64,000 nt of DNA from Byssochlamys sp. IMV 00236. Its lineage: Eukaryota > Ascomycota > Eurotiomycetes > Eurotiales > Thermoascaceae. The position numbers were made by a program, and so were the translations under genes. This document shows positions 57,401 through 64,000 of the stretch, one piece after another; positions within the stretch are counted from its first letter, which is position 1, and every line of letters begins with the position of its first letter. The stretch covers positions 213,837-277,836 of the forward strand of contig MSJH02000824.1 of NCBI GenBank assembly GCA_001931875.2, in the 5' to 3' direction. The notes beneath the pieces are model-generated. The model did no database searches and was not told the origin of the DNA. It saw nothing but the letters and a program-made list of their open reading frames with translations.

Positions 57401-57785
57401 CGACTCTGTTGATATTCCGTTCACCGAGGGACCTCTGAACCTCAACTGGACGACAATCATGAAGACTGTAACCAGCGATCCTCATGGCTTCTTCGCTGAC
57501 GGTGGTTGGTCTTTCTTGGCCGCGGAATCCGATTCAGAGGCTGGCGACGAATCAGATGAAGAGTCCGCATTCGAATTGTCTGAGTCGGAACTCAATGAGT
57601 CCGACGAAAGCTCAGAGGATGATAGCGAGTTCGATGACGACGCTAGTGCTGAGGCTAGTGAGGATATCAGCGGGGATGAAGAGAGTGAAGGCGAGGATTG
57701 GGATGAATTGGAGAGGAAGGCGAAGAAGAAGGACGCAGAAGGTGGCCTTGATGACGATGACCGAGGAAAGAAGCGCAAGCGTTAA
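54412..57785 (+). CDS. SPT16: FACT complex subunit Spt16
   Basis: Six exons: 54412-54591, 54651-54735, 54813-54934, 54992-56579, 56633-57231 and 57291-57785; 1022 aa (yeast 1035). The N-terminal domain (to ~430) is the inactive aminopeptidase-P fold (e.g. [30 protein letters not shown]). The dimerisation and tandem PH-like middle domains include RKRPVKLP-type [22 protein letters not shown] and [18 protein letters not shown]. The last ~110 residues are the acidic histone-binding tail, ending KKRKR. With Pob3 it disassembles and reassembles nucleosomes ahead of polymerases. The exon 4/5 junction was set so that EIRNRRPVKL reads through. Confidence 0.97.
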
Positions 57786-58449
57786 TCGGCGCGTCTGGTT
57801 CTAAAAAAATGACAACTACGCGGAACTGGCTAACATTGTTGATTGGGACCTTTATTTCACGAATGTGTTTAATTGCAAGGCATTTTTTTCTATTGTGCCA
57901 GAAGCATCAGCTAGATGCAATTCCGGACGCATTGTTATGAGCGGAGGTTGGCAAGGCAGTTTGGGGACAACTACGATTTACCCATGTGATCCCTAGGTAG
58001 TTTTACTTTTACCTTAATGCAGGAACGCTTGAAATCTTGGTCTAGTCTGGTCTTGGCATATTATTATCAATTGTATTTATGCTCTCTGCCTGTAAAGATA
58101 AGCTCTATCCAGACAACAGATCTTGGTAATTGAAAGCTCACCAAGTCAGATTTCGTGCCTCAGTAGTATATAGTAAATATAGGATAAGTAGAACGAAAAT
58201 GAAATAAGATTATAAGACCCAAAAAAAAAAAATAGAAACCCTCAAATGAGTATCTGGAACAGGAAGCAAAATCTTGAAATCCTGGTTAGATCCAGTAGTA
58301 GTCTCTGAAAACTGACATGGGGAATTCCTGGAAGACAACACCGAGAAAAGAAAGCAAGGAAGTAAAAAAGGAAGAGTAAGCAATAAGAAATGCTCCATAT
58401 GCATGGGCTGCATCTTCCAATATCCAATTTCATGCATTAATCCATTCAT
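57786..58449. terminator. convergent 3' region, SPT16 / metalloprotease
   Basis: 664 bp between converging stops, AT-rich with an A13-type run near 58218-58230. No coding potential was seen. Confidence 0.5.
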
Positions 58450-59463
58450 TCATTTCCCCTTTCTCATCTTCGCCCACATATTCCGCATCCGCAAAGTCTG
58501 ATCCTTCGTAAACCCCTGATAACAATCATCAGAAGAATAATCCATATAATTATGTATAGAATCCAGTCCCGCGGAATCAGGACACGAGTCCTGTCTCACT
58601 GGACAACCCTCCGTCGCTTCGGCTTGTAACGGCGTGTCGGCGATATAATCCCCCTCGTTACTGGGAGAGCACGATCCGCCCTGGAATACATGCAGGAGGC
58701 CGTTCCAGTGCCCGACTTCGTGCACGGCTGTTCCGCCCAGGTTGTAGTGCGTTAGGGGTCCGCCGGGCATGGAGCTGGCGAGGATGTTGCAGCCGTCTTT
58801 GATGTAGTCGGAGGGTGTGCTGGTGGAGTTGATGGTTGGGTCGGGAAGGGAGCAGAATCCGAGGAGAGAGGGCATGGTGGATGGGGTGGTTTGGGAACGG
58901 CCGAGGATTGAATCGCTGGGGGTGTCTTGGAGGTCGGTTTGGAAGTATATGTTGAGCGTGCTGTAGGTGCCTTTGCGGAGAGCGGTTTTCATTCCGATGT
59001 CGTCGCCGTTCTGTGCCCAGGTGTCGTTGATGGTGTGGTCGACTCCGAGGAGTTTGTATGTGATGGTCGTGTTGGAGTATGATTTTTGTAGGTAGGTGAG
59101 CTTTTTATGGGGTCGAGTCAGTGTCATGGTTATGCGCATCAATAGGAGGTTCTTGGGTAGGTGAAGACTTACCTGGTCAGATATCATCTTATCGGTCACC
59201 AAATCCGCGTTGGCTTTGGTAGTGACAATATGAAACCATGTCTCAATCTCAATGGGAGTTAAATCCTCTAGATTTCCTGCGCCGCTCATGCGAGCTTGGG
59301 ACTCTATAGAGCCCAGCTGTCTTTGTAACGCCTTGAATGTTGCCCCAGGCTCGCTTGTCCCGCAATAGCGACCGCGATGAGGCGTGAAATCTTCTCCTCC
59401 ATCTGCTGCTAATGTACAAGCGAAGGTCAAGCTTAGACAGATAAATCCTACAAGCCACTGCAT
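58450..59463 (-). CDS. secreted zinc metalloprotease, M43B (Mep1-like)
   Basis: Two exons in coding order 59463-59173 and 59100-58450; 313 aa. It has a signal peptide of about 19 residues (MQWLVGFICLSLTFACTLAA). The extended zinc motif HEVGHWNGLLH lies at 224-234 with catalytic Glu225, the Met-turn is SIHNYMDYSSDDC, and there are several Cys pairs and N-glycosylation sites. This is the pappalysin-like fungal extracellular protease family. The 72-nt intron is a multiple of three and has no stop in frame, so its retention would insert 24 residues after residue 97. The intron was called because of its GTAAGT donor, CTGAC branch-like site and the family sequence DQLTYLQKSY. Confidence 0.93.
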   Translation of the reverse strand: MQWLVGFICLSLTFACTLAADGGEDFTPHRGRYCGTSEPGATFKALQRQLGSIESQARMSGAGNLEDLTPIEIETWFHIVTTKANADLVTDKMISDQVSLHLPKNLLLMRITMTLTRPHKKLTYLQKSYSNTTITYKLLGVDHTINDTWAQNGDDIGMKTALRKGTYSTLNIYFQTDLQDTPSDSILGRSQTTPSTMPSLLGFCSLPDPTINSTSTPSDYIKDGCNILASSMPGGPLTHYNLGGTAVHEVGHWNGLLHVFQGGSCSPSNEGDYIADTPLQAEATEGCPVRQDSCPDSAGLDSIHNYMDYSSDDCYQGFTKDQTLRMRNMWAKMRKGK

Positions 59464-59865
59464 CGTTGCTGTTTTTGGCGCCGCGGCCTAGGTGTCTCGT
59501 AGGTGGTGGTTTTAAAACATCTTTATTTTTCAACTATAACGCCAATAAGTTCTGGTGGCTTGAATGGAATGTAGTAGCAGAAACACAAAACATGGCGACG
59601 CGCCTGGAATGCTGTATCAAGGAGGGAAGCCAGGTTATATTATTTGCGGGGAGCCAAGCGTGTCATGCTCCCTCCTTTCCATATGAACCACATCTACAAG
59701 AGACAGAGAAAAAAAAAGGGAATACCTGTAGCCGACTCATAGAAATACATTCTGCGAGTTTACGATAAAAAGGGTTAAGTCCGCAATGAACGCCACGAAG
59801 AACCAAGGCCCATCCAGAGACTAAGGAAAACAAAATAGAATATGGCCGAATATATAATAGACCCT
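59464..59865. other. short intergenic region, protease promoter / CDC50 3' end
   Basis: 402 bp between two minus-strand genes, holding the protease promoter and the CDC50 3' UTR. No other feature was seen. Confidence 0.5.
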
Positions 59866-61430
59866 TCAAAGAGCATGCGAACCGAACCGGTCATCACGAC
59901 CGGTGGTGACCGCTGTAGCATGTTGGTCGTTGTTCCAGGTCAGGTAGGTGTGATCGCCCATTTTCCTAGCGAGGAATGAGTATGGAGCCAAAAAAGGGAT
60001 GGGATGGGATTCGAATAAGGACGATCGGCGACATACCTCGGCTTCACCAGATGTGCGACCGTGAAAAGAGCGCCAAGCACGATACAGATGCCACCAACAA
60101 CAACGTAAGCGATTCCCATGAAGGGATTCCTGCCTCCCATGACAGTGCGCGTCGAGATTAAGATCGATTTGGTGCCGCTATATTCGGTGACCGGGAAGTC
60201 TATCGGTTCAGGTTAGACATAGGTTGATTCACAATATCGGGTAGAAGACCACACATACAGTCGTCAATGTCTAAACGATACACGCCAGCTGTCATCGCAG
60301 TGGTGTCATTGCGTTTTGACAGTTTGCTGAACGACGGCAGTCCCGCGGTCCTCATCCAAACCATCAATTCCTCGTACTCATTAATGTTGGGAATCGGAGT
60401 CTCATCATTGTATCCATGCGGATACCGCCTGTGCCAGTTGGGCGGCGGCAGCACTTGCGAGTTCTGATATTGGGTTTTCTTGTAAATTTGTTTGTCACTG
60501 TCCCACGCAATACCCTTGTTCGTCATCTCGTAGGTGATGTTGCCTGCATCGACTCCCACCAGTGCGGGGCTATAGATAGTATCATTGAAGATGGAGTTTG
60601 CGATCAGTCCACACGGGTAGTAAGCCTTGCCGGTTGCCGGGTCGGTCGTAAGAGGGTCACAGGTGCTGCCAGCAATGGTACTGTTCGAAAGAGGTTTGCC
60701 CATCAGTTGATCGAGATCCAGTGACTGCACGTATCTGCGATGGTTCTGGTAAAAATTCGTCAAACGATAGTAGAGGAAAACAGGCGGTGGCAAGTCATTA
60801 GGAATCTCGAATAGCAGCGAGCACGAATTAGTGCTCCCCACGATGGGCCTGTCGACCACCGTGCGCTGCCATGATGGCGTTTGAGTCTGCTGGGTAGACT
60901 TGAAAGTAGCTGTGACTTTGTCGGGGATCGGGCTGAAAGTCCCAAGGGGTGCCTGGGCGCTGCAGTCGGAGTAGTCAATTACGATCTCTTGGACCTAAGA
61001 TATCCCCGTTAACGTCAGCTGGCTACAACGCGTGAGAGGTTGCAACATCGACAGCATACCTGGGAACTAGCCCAGAGCAGAACTCCTCCAAGAGGCGCAA
61101 AGATGGTCCCTATAACGAAGAAGAGGGGCAGAACGGATCTGGGCGTTAAGATCGGCCTGGTTGACGCAGCGTCAGCGACGTAGATGAGGACAGACAAGGT
61201 CGCGATGATCGAGGCTGCTACTCACTGCCAGGCTTTAAGGCGCTGCTGTCGAAACGCGGTATCTGATCCGATCCACCAGGTCAGTACGAAGATATCGAGG
61301 ATGGCGCGCAAGCCAGGACTTGGGGTTCCGCACTAGCCGGTCTTTTGCTCTTTTGTTTCTTGTCGCCGTCGGCCCGATGAGGATCTTGCTCCTCCACGGA
61401 CTCAGGACGGTCCAGTTCTGTTCGCGACAT
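59866..61430 (-). CDS. Cdc50/Lem3-family lipid flippase subunit
   Basis: Six exons in coding order 61430-61334, 61262-61226 (37 nt), 61156-61060, 60994-60259, 60199-60037 and 59965-59866; 409 aa. The cytosolic N-terminus ends in the diagnostic [18 protein letters not shown], built from exons 2 and 3. Membrane segment 1 is [18 protein letters not shown]. The glycosylated lumenal domain contains [29 protein letters not shown] and GIAWDSDK. Membrane segment 2 is [18 protein letters not shown]. Members are beta subunits required for ER exit and activity of P4-ATPase phospholipid flippases. Six exons, each junction checked for phase. Confidence 0.95.
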
Positions 61431-62686
61431 GGCCGCACCTGAGAGTGATCTGGGTGTATGATGCGTCGAGCGCTCTCGAGAAGATGGGAGATGGAGCGAT
61501 GGAAGATGTTGACGGGCTCATGAAACAGACTGGAGATTAGTTACCTGCAGTCGGTGGATTAACGGAACGGAGAGCATCGAGTATTATTACACTAACGAGA
61601 TGGGGGGGGCGAACAGTGACAACGCCTGATTTGCTTGGCAACCAACTAAATTAATTGCCTACATCCACCGAGCTTAATAATGGTAATAATAATGGGGCTT
61701 CCAGAAGTATTAATTAATATTTCTCATGCTACAATAATTACAATGGATTCAACTGAGAAGCATCTTCTTTTCAAGGCAATTGTGACACGTAATAGTACTT
61801 AATAACCTGTAGAAGATCCCCGCGAGCCCTTAGCCGCCGACATTCAATTTAAAATAATTGTTGCGGCATATTCAAGCATTGGCGTTCTCCACTGGGCGAT
61901 TGTTACTAGAGTATGTACATACTTAGACGATCCCCACTGCAGATTAAGCGCCAACGGCCGTGTATCTGGCCTTGTTCCTAAGTATAGAGTCCCTACCAGG
62001 GTTCCGCGTGCATCATGTTTGCTACAGAAAGGAGTAGCGCACCACCTACAACAAACCCACTCAAGGGTCTTTGAACGAGAGACTATGATCGGATCTACTT
62101 GGATCGACGGCTTGATGGTGATGTCTTTCAAAGCAATTCATTCTCATTCTATGAACAGAAGTGTCTGTAAACGGGGGTATTGGGCATGTGTACCATTCCA
62201 TAATGCTGGGTGCGCAAAAACCGACGAATATCCGTATGAGCAAAAGCAGATGTAGAAAAAGAAAAGAAAAAGGAGACCCAAGTTACTCATTCTGATTCTC
62301 CTGTAAAATCAAGACCAAGCGCCAAACCCCGAGTGTCCATGATGCAACCGTCTGCGGGAAACGAAGCCCGAAAGAAAACAGAATCCCATGTTTGGGTAAT
62401 AGACTGAAAATGAAATAGAACGCCTGCAGCGATGAGCGAGATGATCAACTCTCTGCAACCTTTATCGCCACCCTTGCCTTGCCACCGCCTTCCCGTCGTA
62501 CAAAACTGCGAGTTATGATGGGCATAGGCCTGCTATACCACGATAATAAAGCCAGGATCGATACCGTTGCGAAAGGGCAAAGGTCGGCGAGGTCACCAAT
62601 CAATGAATAGGACATGCATGCCGACATAGATATCTGTGATGAAACACATAGATCGTGGACGGTAGACAGCTAGACATGCAGCAGTC
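61431..62686. other. intergenic region, CDC50 promoter / SWIRM 3' end
   Basis: 1.26 kb. The part from about 61640 to 61870 is AT-rich with AATAAT runs. No gene was recognised. Confidence 0.5.
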
Positions 62687-63868
62687 TCACTTGCGGTACT
62701 TCTCAAAATGCTCAGGTTTAAACCAGCCTACTCTATCGTATGCGGTCCAGAGCTTGCTGGCCTTGTTGACATCTATCTTGCACGCTTGCTGCGCATCCGT
62801 CTTTCGAAACTCTTTTCCAATGTTGAGAGCTCTGACACGAGCCTCGAAGATGCGACGCTTGCTGCAGAGATACGTCGCGCATGAGAGACGTAGAGTGGCA
62901 GCCAGATTAATTTCAGCTGGATTGAGAGCATGACGATCTGGGTCATTGCTAAGGTCGAGCATCTGGCCTTTCCAATCCGCCTTCAGCGCTTTGGTGTTGC
63001 CACCGAGCGTCTCGATTGGAGGAGAATAATCCTTCAATGATGCGTAGTCTGTGTCGTCTCTGTTTGTTCCAATGACACGAGGCGCTCTTGAGGGGGCGGA
63101 AGGTGGCACATCAAAAGAATCCAGTGCATTCTGCTTGGGCGTCGATCTCGGTGTGCGCTTTACACGCGGCGTCCGGTTAGGTCGGGCCTGACTCGGTTGA
63201 TTCCTCTTCGTCGGGGCTGGTGCGATTTTCTTCAATTTGGTCTGAGTCGACTCGGGACGATATCTGTTCATCATGGCCAGCTGTTGCTCCAGAGTTTCCC
63301 GCTCTCGCCTTGCCCAAGCGGCAGGATTGCGATTGTAGACAGTCGAAACGATGGGCACACATGACAATGCAAGAAGATATTCATCTCGAGTTGGCTTGTT
63401 CACCTTGTTCTCGAACCGTGCCATGTGAGAATTGATATGCTCATCCACCAGCGCCTCAGCCGCTGGGGCGAGTACCGGTTCAAAGAGAGGCTCGTCGGTG
63501 GCGACATCGACGATCGAGTCATTGCGAGGAAATAGTACGGGATCTCTGGATGAGCCGACGGCCACCTCCTTTTCGAAATGTTCTGATGTATTCGACTTTC
63601 TCTTCTTGTTGCCTGTGTAGGGAGTGACGGGTGGCGATGGCAGATCGACTTCAGATTGAGCACGCTTGCGCTCAGCGGAAATTGGAGGGAGTTTGACCTC
63701 CTGGTGGAGAGATGCGTCTTGAGACATGGTATATGGCGAGAATGTCGACTGGAAACTGTCGTAGGGCTTCGCCTCTGGAGGAGACATCAGGCTGGAAACC
63801 GATGGTAGATTATTCATGATGGTCCTCTGGTGCTGTCCAAACGGTGAAACGGCAGCAGGTGCAGTCAT
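62687..63868 (-). CDS. SWIRM-domain protein (Fun19/Laf-like)
   Basis: Single exon, 393 aa, starting MTAPAAVSPFGQHQRTIMNNLPS at the first ATG; the frame is open a few codons upstream without ATG. Residues 1-230 are mostly disordered and contain NKKRKS and KRTPRSTPK basic stretches. A conserved helical patch covers ~160-205 (FENKVNKPTRDEYLLALSCVPIVSTVYNRNPAAWARRE). The C-terminal ~90 residues are a SWIRM domain: LNPAEINLAATLRLSCATYLCSKRRIFEARV, then FRKTDAQQACKIDVNKASKLWTAYDRVGWF. SWIRM domains occur in chromatin complexes and can bind DNA. An upstream exon to the right of the window edge cannot be excluded. Confidence 0.88.
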   Translation of the reverse strand: MTAPAAVSPFGQHQRTIMNNLPSVSSLMSPPEAKPYDSFQSTFSPYTMSQDASLHQEVKLPPISAERKRAQSEVDLPSPPVTPYTGNKKRKSNTSEHFEKEVAVGSSRDPVLFPRNDSIVDVATDEPLFEPVLAPAAEALVDEHINSHMARFENKVNKPTRDEYLLALSCVPIVSTVYNRNPAAWARRERETLEQQLAMMNRYRPESTQTKLKKIAPAPTKRNQPSQARPNRTPRVKRTPRSTPKQNALDSFDVPPSAPSRAPRVIGTNRDDTDYASLKDYSPPIETLGGNTKALKADWKGQMLDLSNDPDRHALNPAEINLAATLRLSCATYLCSKRRIFEARVRALNIGKEFRKTDAQQACKIDVNKASKLWTAYDRVGWFKPEHFEKYRK

Positions 63869-64000
63869 CACCGGGTGATATCGCGAAGATGGCACAGTTC
63901 AGACCAGGATTGAGGGGGAGGAGAGCGGGGGAGGATGGATGAATTGAGATGATCAAGTGTCAGCGCAAAGATATATTGCTGAAGGCGATGAATGACGATG
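63869..64000. other. leader of the SWIRM gene, window edge
   Basis: The last 132 bp probably hold 5' UTR sequence of the minus-strand SWIRM gene; nothing else is visible. Confidence 0.4.

Overview
This window is nuclear DNA of a filamentous ascomycete, most likely a Eurotiomycete of the Aspergillus/Penicillium type. The evidence is about 20 protein genes with short GT-AG introns (mostly 50-170 nt), gene spacing of 0.3-2 kb on both strands, and proteins that read like Aspergillus orthologues (Mif2/CENP-C, Pex16, Sae2/CtIP, Spt16, Pmt4, Cdc50, Gis2, SelO). Exon structures were worked out by hand from reading frames, splice sites and known family motifs. No rRNA, CRISPR or intact transposon was seen, and no tRNA was recognised.

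Layout. 1-6.5 kb has no recognisable gene and ends in the leader of a two-SANT Myb protein (6.5-7.5 kb, +). 7.7-16.7 kb is a compact housekeeping block: Trm9-like tRNA methyltransferase (-), tubulin cofactor B (+), Mif2/CENP-C (-), RNase H2 subunit A (+) and Pex16 (-). 17.5-24.2 kb holds a Sae2/Ctp1/CtIP protein (-), an F-box/WD protein (+) and a seven-zinc-knuckle Gis2/CNBP protein (+). 25-33.5 kb holds SelO (-), an aldo-keto reductase (+) and a large disordered protein with an Ebp1/AF4-like C-terminus (+). 34.5-45.3 kb holds a choline-transporter-like protein (-), a Ypt4/Rab4-type GTPase (+), Pmt4 (-) and a sugar-porter MFS protein (-). 52.3-63.9 kb holds a mitochondrial carrier with an assembly gap (-), SPT16 (+), a secreted M43 metalloprotease (-), a Cdc50 flippase subunit (-) and a SWIRM protein (-).

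The accessory part is 46.5-51.9 kb. An intact, intronless HET-domain gene and an intact multi-pass membrane protein gene are divergently transcribed from one 540-bp promoter. On one side lies a RIP-like degraded NACHT-ATPase relic that still shows its Walker B motif, and on the other a frameshifted TPR relic of the NLR-associated kind. This looks like the remains of an allorecognition (heterokaryon incompatibility) locus, and the HET/membrane-protein pair is the best candidate for an undescribed system here.

The other recurrent theme is very small coding exons: 7 nt in the mitochondrial carrier, 10 nt in SelO, 13 nt as the first exon of the choline-transporter-like gene, and 20, 35 and 29 nt in the zinc-knuckle gene. 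Standard gene prediction would easily miss or misplace these.
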